Positions 1-9,276 of a DNA stretch of 22,494 nt are shown piece after piece. Numbering within the stretch: position 1 is the first letter of the stretch; each line of letters starts with the position of its first letter. Below the pieces are notes generated by a model. It did not search any database and had not been told where the DNA came from. It saw only the letters and a list, made by a program, of their open reading frames with translations. This DNA is from Fimbriimonadales bacterium. GTDB taxonomy: Bacteria; Armatimonadota; Fimbriimonadia; Fimbriimonadales; Fimbriimonadaceae. Location: assembly GCA_026392145.1 (NCBI GenBank), contig JAPLCS010000319.1, positions 1-22,494 on the forward strand, in the 5' to 3' direction. Position numbers and translations under genes: made by a program.

Positions 1-1515
1 TACCAACGCGAGTGATGCGAGCGGGGCGCCAAGAATTCCTGAGATATGGTACTGCCACAATGCTGGTCGATAGATAAACCCAACCAAGAAGGGAAGGACT
101 GAAACGGCCATAGAAACTATTCCTTTGGATCCTGTCTCATAGAAGGCAATCTGTGCTGGCGTCAAAGGAAGTGGCTTGATAACCTCGACTTTCCGCAAAG
201 TTTCTTGGTAGCCAGCTATGGCTTGCAATGAAGCAATATTCACCGCTACGAAACCAACCATTCCAAGATAGAACATTGGTGCGTAATCTACATTTTTCCC
301 AATATTTTTTTCGAGCTCAGGAATGGATAGAAACAGAATCGCGAACATCGTGAGCACCAGCATGAGAATGATGTTTCCCAAAATTCCCGTTCGTGCTTGA
401 ATCAAGATTTCTTTGTAGATGAGCGCCCAGCCACCTCTGAACTTTAGGTGTTGAAACTGTGCCGCGATTCTGCCTCTTTTGACTTTTCCTTGTTGAGCTT
501 GACGCACTAAGATGCTCGTCCAGTCTCCTTTGCTTTGCATCTCGCGCATGGTTTGGGCCTGGAATCCGCGTGTGGCGGCTTGGTCATACATGTAATCGCT
601 CAGGCGGCTAGCATAGTATAGGCTTCCGCCAATTAGAGCCACCATTACACCCAATCCAAGAAAGAATTCGGTAGGAGATCCGTTATAGATTCCAAGAGAA
701 GCACTGGTGGCAGCCCATGGAATGAAAAGAGGAATTCGCACGAGTGGATGACTCGAAATGGTGACAACGGAGCCCCACGAAGGCGCAATCCTGATTTGAT
801 AAAAAGAAAAAGCAAAGACTCCGGTAATGAATAAGGCGAGTGCAATGCTGTATCCCTTCGAGATTAAGTTCGCTTTCGTCTCATATTTGGCGATTAAGAA
901 GGAAACTGCATAGCTGATGCCTACCCAAGCCAGCGATAACAAAAACCATCCCAAAATGCCACCCTGGATGGCTTGGCTAAACGCTAACGGATTCTTGTCA
1001 CGCGCCGCACTAGCGAATGCCAAGGTTGGCTTGTAAGCAAAAATCAAAAAGAAAAGAGGTAAGAGGAGAGTCGCGAACTGGTCTCGGAAGAGACGGAAAA
1101 ACATAATAAGCCGGTTTGAGACCGGGGTCGGGAACAGAACATCAACATCTGCGGGCTTGAATGTGTTGCGGAAGCCGAAAATGGACAGTGCAAAAATCAG
1201 GCTTACAAAGGCAAAGGAAATGAACAGTCCATGATTAACCCACGAAGGGTCAATAGCGGGAAGCTTTGCAATAGAGTTGGTAACGAGTTTATCGGGCTTT
1301 CGCTCCCAGGGTCTGAGAACCAGACCGACATAATAACCCAAACCCACAAGCACACTAATAAGCCGCTTCGGACTGCTAAAAGCTCGCTTGATACCATTAA
1401 CGATGCTCCTGGTGAAGAGATACAGCAGCGCTCGTATGTCAGAAGTCAGTGTGTTGCGAAGACCTTCGGAGCGCATGACCGATGGGGAGTTGCTGTCAGA
1501 AACCCCGTTACTCAT
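1..1515 (-). CDS. ABC exporter permease, large multi-spanning (partial)
   Basis: The minus strand stays open for 505 codons from the ATG at 1515 to the window edge, so the C-terminus is missing. The translation has about eight or nine hydrophobic segments (for example near residues 52-67, 96-114, 148-163 and 183-207) and a polar stretch of about 70 residues before the later membrane block. The motif PADVDVLFPTPVSNRL near residues 119-134 resembles what I recall of the 'putative ABC exporter' permease family, which pairs with a CcmA-like ATPase; that family name is from memory. The start lies 2 bases after the stop of the upstream ATPase gene, so the two are almost certainly one operon and translationally coupled. 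The substrate cannot be told. Because the partner ATPase is frameshifted, this exporter may be non-functional, although the permease itself shows no lesion. Confidence 0.75.
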   Translation of the reverse strand, partial: MSNGVSDSNSPSVMRSEGLRNTLTSDIRALLYLFTRSIVNGIKRAFSSPKRLISVLVGLGYYVGLVLRPWERKPDKLVTNSIAKLPAIDPSWVNHGLFISFAFVSLIFALSIFGFRNTFKPADVDVLFPTPVSNRLIMFFRLFRDQFATLLLPLFFLIFAYKPTLAFASAARDKNPLAFSQAIQGGILGWFLLSLAWVGISYAVSFLIAKYETKANLISKGYSIALALFITGVFAFSFYQIRIAPSWGSVVTISSHPLVRIPLFIPWAATSASLGIYNGSPTEFFLGLGVMVALIGGSLYYASRLSDYMYDQAATRGFQAQTMREMQSKGDWTSILVRQAQQGKVKRGRIAAQFQHLKFRGGWALIYKEILIQARTGILGNIILMLVLTMFAILFLSIPELEKNIGKNVDYAPMFYLGMVGFVAVNIASLQAIAGYQETLRKVEVIKPLPLTPAQIAFYETGSKGIVSMAVSVLPFLVGFIYRPALWQYHISGILGAPLASLALV

Positions 1516-1517
1516 GG

Positions 1518-2223
1518 TTAATGGACCTCGCTAGTGAGGGTGAGGAACAAATCTTCAAGCGACCGATTCTCCATGTTGTAAAGAGTTCGCAACTCTTCAA
1601 TGGTGCCCTCGGCAAGGAGTTTGCCTCGTGCCACAATCAAAACTCGATTGCAGAACTTTTCAGCGGTGTCGAGCAAGTGGGTCGAAACTAATAGCCCGAA
1701 TAAGCTCTCGTTTGAGTTCGGGGGCTCCTGCAGGGTCAATGCCGATCAGAGGTTCATCGAACAGGAATACATTAGCGTTGTGCACAAGTGCGCAAGCCAC
1801 CGAAAGCTTTTGCCGCATTCCTTTACTTAGAGTCGCCACAAGGTCATCTCTTTTCTCCCAAAGGTTGTATCGCTTGAGCAGTTCTTCGTGTTTCTCTTCG
1901 AAGACATCCAGGGTGTTGAAGCACATGGCGATAAAACGAAGGTGCTCATACACGGTGAGCAAATCGTAGAGCGAAGGTACTTCCGGCACGAATGCCATTC
2001 CCTTTTTGGCTTGAGCCTGGTCATGGTGGAGACTGTGCCCATTGATGAAAACATCGCCCGAGGTGGCTCTCAGGATGCCGGCAATACAGCGCAAAGCGGT
2101 GGTTTTTCCCGCACCATTGGGCCCAATTAGACCCACAATTTCGCCGGGTTTAATCGTGAAGGAAAGGCCGTTAACTGCTCGGTGATTTTTATATTCCTTA
2201 ACTAGCCCTTTGACTTCCAACAT
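1518..2223 (-). pseudogene. ABC transporter ATP-binding protein, frameshifted
   Basis: The first reading frame, from the ATG at 2223 (MLEVKGLVKEY), gives Walker A (GPNGAGKTT), a Q-loop region, a signature-like SKGMRQK and Walker B (FLFDEPLIGIDP), then leaves the correct frame near 1690 and stops at 1660. The remainder lies in another frame: LVSTHLLDTAEKFC holds the H-loop histidine, followed by a normal C-terminus ending at 1518. Compared with typical family spacing, about six or seven residues between the D-loop helix and the H-loop are missing, which fits a deletion of roughly 20 bases (length 2 modulo 3). The protein would be a CcmA/YbhF-like ATPase energising the permease at 1-1515. An upstream in-frame codon at 2310 exists, but alignment to the family favours 2223. 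Either the gene is truly broken or the assembly is wrong here. Confidence 0.8.
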
Positions 2224-2295
2224 CTTCTGTAAGGTTCTACCCCAACTATTGCAAGTAGGTTGCATCTCCCTAGCTATTGAGACCGTCTTTAAGGT

Positions 2296-2307
2296 AACCT
2301 GCAGGTT
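2296..2307. promoter_or_regulatory. 12-bp perfect palindrome upstream of gyrB
   Basis: AACCTGCAGGTT is a perfect palindrome centred about 24 bases before the gyrB start, in the 102-base space between the divergent ABC ATPase gene and gyrB. Its position would suit an operator or a leader structure. No obvious Shine-Dalgarno sequence precedes the gyrB ATG and I could not settle on a promoter here. A chance palindrome is possible. Confidence 0.25.
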
Positions 2308-2319
2308 CAAAATTGTTGA

Positions 2320-4452
<2,133 letters not shown>

Positions 4453-4483
4453 GAATCTTTCAACCCAAAAAGGTTGAAAGTTC

Positions 4484-4516
4484 AAAGCCCTGATAGCAAC
4501 TATCGGGGCTTTTTTA
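4484..4516 (+). terminator. Intrinsic terminator of gyrB, preceded by a second hairpin
   Basis: A 13-bp stem (AAAGCCCTGATAG against CTATCGGGGCTTT, one G-U pair) with a CAA loop runs into a T tract 32 bases after the gyrB stop. Immediately upstream, 4457-4480 forms a separate perfect 9-bp stem (CTTTCAACC/GGTTGAAAG) with a six-base loop. The region lies between convergent genes. Read on the minus strand, the downstream hairpin is followed only by TTT, so bidirectional termination would be weak. Confidence 0.85.
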
Positions 4517-4522
4517 TAGGTT

Positions 4523-5167
4523 TTAGGGAATGAGGCGACTTTCGCTGATGGTCAGTTTCCGATCCGCCTGTTCAATCATGCTGATATCATGGGTGACCAT
4601 GACAAGTGACCCATTTCCGCGATGTTGGTTCAAAAGTTCGACCACCGCCTTTCCGTTTTTGTGATCAAGTGCAGCGGTGGGTTCGTCGGCAAAAATAACG
4701 GAAGGGCGGTTAACAAGCGCCCGAGCGATACAGACCCGTTGACGCTCACCACCACTCAACTCATGAGGGAGCCGATTGGCTTTTGCTTTCATACCAAGTG
4801 AATTGAGAAGTTCAAGGGCAAAGTCTCGGTCTTGAGAAACCGTCAGAATGTTCTCCAAGGCGCTCAGATATCCAAGTAAGTAGGGCTGTTGAAAGACAAA
4901 TCCAAACTTCCGAAGCCGTAAGTTGGAACGACTGTTATCATCCAATGAATGGAGATTTTGGCCCTCAAACGAGACTGTCCCGGAAGTCGGATTTTTGAGC
5001 CCGCTGAGTAAGTAGAGAAGGGAACTTTTGCCAGAACCAGATGGGCCGAGAATCCCAACGAATTCACCTTCATTCACACTCAATGAAATGTCTTGGCAGG
5101 CAAACACCTCCTTGCCGTGGTCAGAATACACGAGCGAGAGCGAGTCGGCAACAAGTACGGGCTTCAT
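4523..5167 (-). CDS. ABC transporter ATP-binding protein, LolD/MacB type
   Basis: This 214-residue ATPase has all the core motifs: Walker A GPSGSGKSS, Q-loop FQQP, signature LSGGERQR, Walker B VIFADEPTAALD and H-loop VTHD. The length and motif flavour match the LolD/MacB/FtsE group, which drives lipoprotein release, drug or peptide efflux, or similar mechanotransmission-type transporters rather than channel transport. The ATG at 5167 overlaps the stop of the upstream permease in an ATGA arrangement and follows a strong GGAGG, so expression is coupled to the permease but could also be initiated independently. The gene is intact, while its permease partner is frameshifted. The substrate is not identifiable, and no membrane-fusion protein is encoded nearby. 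Confidence 0.92.
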   Translation of the reverse strand: MKPVLVADSLSLVYSDHGKEVFACQDISLSVNEGEFVGILGPSGSGKSSLLYLLSGLKNPTSGTVSFEGQNLHSLDDNSRSNLRLRKFGFVFQQPYLLGYLSALENILTVSQDRDFALELLNSLGMKAKANRLPHELSGGERQRVCIARALVNRPSVIFADEPTAALDHKNGKAVVELLNQHRGNGSLVMVTHDISMIEQADRKLTISESRLIP

Positions 5168-6338
5168 ACAATCCTCCGTTCAACCACCGCAACGGGGTCA
5201 AAATTTTTGAATCGCAACCAAATAGTTCCTACCGCCACGATGAGAATCGCCACAGGAATAGGGATTGTATACGCAATCGCCACTGGGTCCGAAATATCCA
5301 GCGCAAAGGCCTGTGGGTCTCCAGCGCAAAGGCCTGTGGGTCCATCAAAACTTTCTTCGCAATAATCAGCAGCCCTCGAGCAACGATAAGACCGAAAATC
5401 CAACCGCCAATAATCACCAAAATCGACTCCGAAATGACTCGTTTGAGGAGCTGAGTTTTGGTAAATCCAATAGCTTGAAGAAGCCCAAACTCTACCAATC
5501 GTTGAGTTTGGTAGATGTTCATGAGCATTCCCATCATGAAGGTGATAACAATCACGAGGACGAGAATGACCGCATTGAGTATCCGATACAGAATGCCAAA
5601 CATCTCTTCCGACTGTTTTTTGATTTGATGGTATGCAAAAACCTGAGCGAATTGACCTTTTAACTTTTCTTCCGCCCAATAGTCAAACTTACTTTGCTCA
5701 TTGATGTTTTTGGTGAAAGCGAGTACAAAATCAAGTGGAATCGGCTGGCTATCTGCATAATATTTTTTGTCACCGAGCATTAGCCAACGGTCAGTTTCAG
5801 CTATTCCAACCACCTTCACGGGTTTGCGTGAAAAGTTTTCGTTGTCTTCTGGTTTGAGAAGGATTGTGCCAATTTTGACTCCCAAGTTGCTAGCAACAGG
5901 CCGGCTCACAATCATTTCAGCCGCACCGACCTGGGGCAGTCTCCCTTCAATCTTCGATACACCTTGTCTTCCTAAGTAGTATTTCAGGTCGCCCGGTTCC
6001 ATGGCCATGACCGCAAAAGGCCACTTGCCAACGATACTTTTGACTTGGGCACTGCTACCCCGACAGAGCATGTAGCGATCCATTTCCACAGGTGGCTTGT
6101 CTTTCAGGATTTCAACGAGGGTCGGAGTGAGACTGGGGTCAAGTCGCGGGCTCACAGCAAGAAAAGCGCTGGAGTACCCATAAATGGTTCGAATACTCAG
6201 AGGAATGGAGTTGATGAGCGCAATGATGCTCTGTACTAACATCACCGCCAAGGTGATCACAATCACCAGCGGTATGGTTTTTCCCGCGTTGCGACGCAAA
6301 AAGGTCGTGGGAGCCAGCGGGGAAGCAGTTCGAGACAT
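5164..6338 (-). pseudogene. FtsX-like ABC permease, frameshifted by a tandem duplication
   Basis: The first frame encodes an N-terminal membrane segment near residues 20-45, a long extracytoplasmic domain, and two further membrane segments (LVIVITFMMGMLMNIY and VIIGGWIFGLIVARGLL), the layout of FtsX/MacB-type permeases. Just after KKVLMDPQAFALE the frame is lost and ends at 5229 with an arginine- and tryptophan-rich false tail. The true end continues in another frame, DISDPVAIAYTIPIPVAI onward through the fourth membrane helix to FDPVAVVERRIV, ending at 5164. Removing one copy of the 23-base direct repeat at 5297-5342 restores a perfect continuous frame. The start is taken as the ATG at 6338; a TTG at 6347 is in frame. 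It forms an operon with the overlapping ATPase gene. As sequenced, the product lacks the last helix and is probably non-functional. Confidence 0.85.
5297..5342. repeat. Perfect 23-bp tandem duplication inside the permease gene
   Basis: Positions 5297-5319 and 5320-5342 are identical 23-base units (each begins TCCAGCGCAAAGG) joined head to tail. On the coding strand each copy encodes the same DPQAFAL in successive frames. Because 23 is not a multiple of three, the extra copy shifts the reading frame. One copy alone would give an intact gene, which indicates a recent duplication or an assembly artefact. Confidence 0.95.
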
Positions 6339-6381
6339 ATTGAACAATGTGTTCTACGAAAACTCTTAATCAGGAAGTGCG

Positions 6382-6834
6382 TTACGCACCTAAGAGTGTT
6401 GAAATAGACTTGGGAAAACGGGACATCACCGATTCTGCGACCACTTTAACGCTTTCAGCATGGTCGTGGTGACCCTTGTCGTGCTTGAGTTTATCAAGTG
6501 CCTTCTGCTGGGTTGTCTTGTCCGCCAAGTCATTGAACCAATCAACTGCCGCTTTATCATTGAGATCGACATGGAAGTGATTCATCTCAAGGAAAGTGAG
6601 GGCTGCCACAAACGCAGTCACCTTGTTTGCTTCATCCAGGGGCTTCATTTTGAGAAATCCAGGTACAAAGCGGGCGACCTGTGCGGGAATGTGATTACTT
6701 TCGCCGTATGCGTATTGATAGTACGTTGCTTCTTCGAGGCGAGCATAGCTGAATCGGTTTACTTTCCCGGTGACTTGCAGGTTTATCCAAAGCACATCTT
6801 GGACGGTTAGGTAGTTAACAGATTCTCTCAGCAC
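6382..6834 (-). CDS. Small Fic/Doc-like protein with degenerate catalytic motif
   Basis: The protein resembles the Doc/Fic fold group: an N-terminal helix YLTVQDVLWINLQVTG, a helix with EEATYYQYAYG, then KPLDEANKVTAFVAALTFLEMNH, which aligns with Doc's HxFxDANKRTA followed by ALLFLRRNG. In this alignment the catalytic histidine is replaced by lysine, the phenylalanine by leucine and the motif arginine by valine, so classical AMP or phosphate transfer is unlikely. The C-terminus is histidine-rich (KHDKGHHDHAES). No antitoxin-like gene is adjacent. I chose the GTG at 6834 because a purine-rich GAAGAGAG lies just upstream and the conserved part begins soon after; the frame is open to a GTG at 6903. 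Assignment to the Fic/Doc superfamily is inferred from pattern only. Confidence 0.55.
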   Translation of the reverse strand: MLRESVNYLTVQDVLWINLQVTGKVNRFSYARLEEATYYQYAYGESNHIPAQVARFVPGFLKMKPLDEANKVTAFVAALTFLEMNHFHVDLNDKAAVDWFNDLADKTTQQKALDKLKHDKGHHDHAESVKVVAESVMSRFPKSISTLLGA

Positions 6835-6952
6835 GTTGTTGGACTCTCTTCGGGTTTGCCTTTGAAGCACCAATAGTTTAATACGTTCGCACTTACAATG
6901 CACCTAAAGTTTTCGATTTTAGCGAATGTAATTCGGAAAAGAGTGAATAAAG

Positions 6953-6991
6953 AAAGAGCGATAGTTCTAAAATTCGGAACTATCGCTCTTT
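6953..6991 (-). terminator. Terminator of the DUF1501 gene
   Basis: A perfect 15-bp stem (AAAGAGCGATAGTTC against GAACTATCGCTCTTT) with a nine-base loop lies 19 bases beyond the stop of the gene ending at 7010. On the minus strand the stem ends in CTTT and is followed by CTTTATT, a moderate T-rich tail. It also separates this transcript from the downstream Doc-like gene on the same strand. Confidence 0.75.
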
Positions 6992-7009
6992 GCGGTTAAT
7001 TTGAATCAC

Positions 7010-8242
7010 TTATTTGAAAAGCGGCAACGCGTTGAACTTCTGGCCGAGAACCAGTTCGCTGTCGCTGCCAACCCAAGTGTCCAAGGTAGCGGCATAGACT
7101 TCTCTGAAGTCAATTTTGTATTTTAGATCGCCGTCTTGTAGGTTCGAAAGATCTGGCTTGGAACCATGAATTCCACCCTTGATATTCTTTCCGATGACAA
7201 ACATTGGCGCGGCAGCACCATGGTCGGTGCCTTGGCTCGCGTTTTCGTTGACTCGTCGACCGAACTCTGAGAAAACAAGCACGACCACTTTGTCCGCTTT
7301 ACCAATTGCTTCCATTTCTCTTTGGAAAGCGGTCACCGCATTGCTAAAGTTTTCTAGCAGTTTCGCGTGAGTATCAATTTGTCGAGCGTGGGTGTCAAAT
7401 CCTCCTGCGGAGAAGTAGACCACCCGGGTCGCTGGAGATGCGCCAATCAACTGAGAAATCTGTTTGAATCCCTTGCCAAATGGGTCGTCATTGTACGTTT
7501 GCTTAGGAGTGAATCCAGCAAGTTGTTTGCTCAGAATACTCATCGCATCAAGGGCAGAGCGATTTGCTTGCTGAACAACCCGAGTTGCCGAGCCCATCAT
7601 GGCATCGGGACCTTGAATTTCTCGGAGCATGGATTCAGAACTCTTATCACCCAGCATATTTGATACGTCGGCTAGCGAGGCAAAACACGGAATCGAAGCA
7701 TTTTCTGCGGTGAGTGCCAACGGCTTTTCAGTGGACAAGCCCAATGCCGCAACCGGGCTCATAGCCGCTTTCTTGGATGAAATATCAAAAGCTCTACCAA
7801 TCCATCCGTGCTTGAGCTTGTCATCAGGGCTGGCAGATTGCCAGATATCCATGCTCTTAAAGTGGGATCGGTTCGGTTTCGGATAGCCGACGTTTTGAAT
7901 AACAGCAACTTTGCCTTCCTTGTAAAGTTCATGTACCCCTTTCATCGAAGGATGAAGTCCGAGAGATTCATTGAGTTTAAGAACCACGTCTTCCTTGTGT
8001 CCAATCGTGGGTCGCGATTTGTAATAGAGTGAGTCGGCATAAGGAACCACGGTGTTAAGGCCATCGTTCCCCCCAGAGAGCTGACACACAACAAGAATAG
8101 TGTCACTGCTTGGCTTACCACCTTTAGACTGTTTCATCATGTCGGCAGCGGTAATTGTTGAGAGCCATTTAGGAGCGGCCAGACCAATGGCAATCACGCC
8201 ACCGTTCTTCATTAGGTCTCGTCTTGTTAGAAAATCACTCAT
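7010..8242 (-). CDS. DUF1501 family protein, Tat-exported
   Basis: The N-terminus carries a twin-arginine signal (TRRDLMKNGG followed by a hydrophobic stretch to about residue 25), so it is probably exported folded. The mature part has hallmark DUF1501 features: VVCQLSGGNDGLNTVVPY, YYKSRPTIG, LGLHPSM, SHFKSMDIWQ, HGWIGRAFD, VLVFSEFGRRVNENASQGTDHG and a C-terminal DFREVYAATLDTWVG. The family is related to the alkaline phosphatase/sulfatase fold; its function is not established. At 410 residues it is of normal length. DUF1501 genes are frequently next to a DUF1800 gene, but none is present here. A good promoter candidate lies at 8261-8290 and AAAGGT sits a suitable distance before the ATG. A long hairpin terminator follows the gene, so it is likely monocistronic. 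Confidence 0.9.
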   Translation of the reverse strand: MSDFLTRRDLMKNGGVIAIGLAAPKWLSTITAADMMKQSKGGKPSSDTILVVCQLSGGNDGLNTVVPYADSLYYKSRPTIGHKEDVVLKLNESLGLHPSMKGVHELYKEGKVAVIQNVGYPKPNRSHFKSMDIWQSASPDDKLKHGWIGRAFDISSKKAAMSPVAALGLSTEKPLALTAENASIPCFASLADVSNMLGDKSSESMLREIQGPDAMMGSATRVVQQANRSALDAMSILSKQLAGFTPKQTYNDDPFGKGFKQISQLIGASPATRVVYFSAGGFDTHARQIDTHAKLLENFSNAVTAFQREMEAIGKADKVVVLVFSEFGRRVNENASQGTDHGAAAPMFVIGKNIKGGIHGSKPDLSNLQDGDLKYKIDFREVYAATLDTWVGSDSELVLGQKFNALPLFK

Positions 8243-8260
8243 CGTGGCACTTACCTTTCT

Positions 8261-8290
8261 ATTATCTGATTATTTTGTCAGATGTGACAA
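8261..8290 (-). promoter_or_regulatory. Sigma70-like promoter of the DUF1501 gene with overlapping dyad
   Basis: On the minus strand TTGTCA (8290-8285) and GATAAT (8266-8261) are separated by 18 bases, close to a housekeeping consensus. The -35 box is half of a perfect dyad, TTGTCA-GATG-TGACAA (8275-8290), and a second dyad, ATCTGA-N8-TCAGAT (8264-8283), spans the spacer. These could be operators also serving the divergent gene at 8332. The predicted leader is only about 11 bases, which would exclude most of the ribosome binding site, so the call is uncertain. Confidence 0.45.
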
Positions 8291-8331
8291 CAAACGAAGC
8301 TAAAATTTGAAAGTTCAGCAGGAATTAGAAC

Positions 8332-8814
8332 ATGGCACAAAACAGTTGGAACTTAGGGAGATGGAGTGTGCCAAAAGTCTCATTGATTCCCGCCCTCTTG
8401 CTCACTGTGCTTGTGGGCTTCATTTTTTCATCCCTAAGAAATTATGGTCCTGAGTCTACCGTTCGCCAGTTTCACGTCAGCCTGAAGCGGGTGTACGACT
8501 CGCAAATGAATGGAGAGCCGATTAACCCAAAGGATTGGAATGAGGTGAGAAGCGTGTTTCAGGAAGATATCGGAGAATTGCAGTCGCTTAATCCGTATGC
8601 CCGGGGTCTCCTACTAACTGTTTATTCACAGTTTCAGCAGGGCTCCCGCTATAGCATTTCCAAAATGGACAGGATCCCTCGAGAGGTTCGAGTTGTGGTG
8701 CTCTATTCCAACCCGTCTGCCATGCAAATGCCCATTGTTTGGGTGGTAGAAAAACCGGAAGGTGCACGCGAGTGGAAGATTTCTTTATCGAAAACGTGGG
8801 CTGGCATGAACTAA
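8332..8814 (+). CDS. Membrane-anchored small protein of unknown function
   Basis: I do not recognise a specific family. The 160-residue product has a single hydrophobic segment (LIPALLLTVLVGFIFSSL, about residues 18-36) followed by an extracytoplasmic domain with STVRQFHVSLKRVYDSQMNG, a pattern reminiscent of NTF2-like lipoproteins and anchored proteins in which a helix precedes a curved beta sheet; the C-terminus is rich in beta-type sequence (VRVVVLYSN, PIVWVVEKP). AGGA eight bases before the ATG supports the start. It is divergent from the DUF1501 gene and shares the intergenic dyads with it. The next gene on this strand, 8899-9237, may be a distant relative, as both carry an xVxFxxAL-type N-terminal helix. 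Confidence 0.7.
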   Translation: MAQNSWNLGRWSVPKVSLIPALLLTVLVGFIFSSLRNYGPESTVRQFHVSLKRVYDSQMNGEPINPKDWNEVRSVFQEDIGELQSLNPYARGLLLTVYSQFQQGSRYSISKMDRIPREVRVVVLYSNPSAMQMPIVWVVEKPEGAREWKISLSKTWAGMN

Positions 8815-8898
8815 ATTTATCGTTTGCTGGTTTAATGAAAGTTCATCGTTGCCTTTGCGTTCGCACGCGAAGGACTTGATTCTGTAGGTGTTCGATTC

Positions 8899-9237
8899 AT
8901 GGACGCACTTGCTCGACACGATGTGGATCAATTGGTTGAAATGAGCTACATAGGCACCTCGGACCCAGTGAAAATTGAGGAACGAAAGAAGAAACTACGA
9001 TCGGAGTGGGACTTTGCCGTCAATACTGCTGGCAAACATTACGCCTTCGTTTGGAAAGTCGTTAGCTACACCAAACAAAACGAAACTTCGGGTGCCGTAG
9101 CGCTCAAGGTAACACGGAATGTATTTAACGGTGGTTACGAAGAGAAATTCGAACTTCCCATGGAACAAGAAAACGGAAAGTGGAAGGTGGTCGTGAGCGG
9201 TGTTTCGCGAGACCTATTCCCTGCACTTCCTAACTAA
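8899..9237 (+). CDS. Small NTF2-like protein, N-terminus possibly disrupted
   Basis: The 112-residue frame begins MDALARHDVDQLVEMSY, a typical first helix of NTF2/SnoaL-like domains (one to two helices followed by beta strands such as HYAFVWKVVSY and EKFELPMEQENGKWKVVVSG). Domains of this type usually have several residues before this helix, and the frame remains open upstream with family-like residues (REGLDSVGVRF) but no start codon until a stop at 8836. An ATG at 8835 in another frame would reach this frame if one A of the AAA at 8838-8840 were removed, giving an N-terminus MKFIVAFAFA. The annotated start may therefore be a fallback created by a one-base insertion. The function is unknown. 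Confidence 0.6.
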   Translation: MDALARHDVDQLVEMSYIGTSDPVKIEERKKKLRSEWDFAVNTAGKHYAFVWKVVSYTKQNETSGAVALKVTRNVFNGGYEEKFELPMEQENGKWKVVVSGVSRDLFPALPN

Positions 9238-9276
9238 GCGATCACTTAGTTTCACGCTTTATCGAATGGCTGAGGC

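Noticed and set aside
1660..1739. Programmed ribosomal frameshift in the ABC ATPase
   Set aside because: There is no slippery sequence, and residues expected between the two pieces are missing, so a deletion is the simpler explanation.
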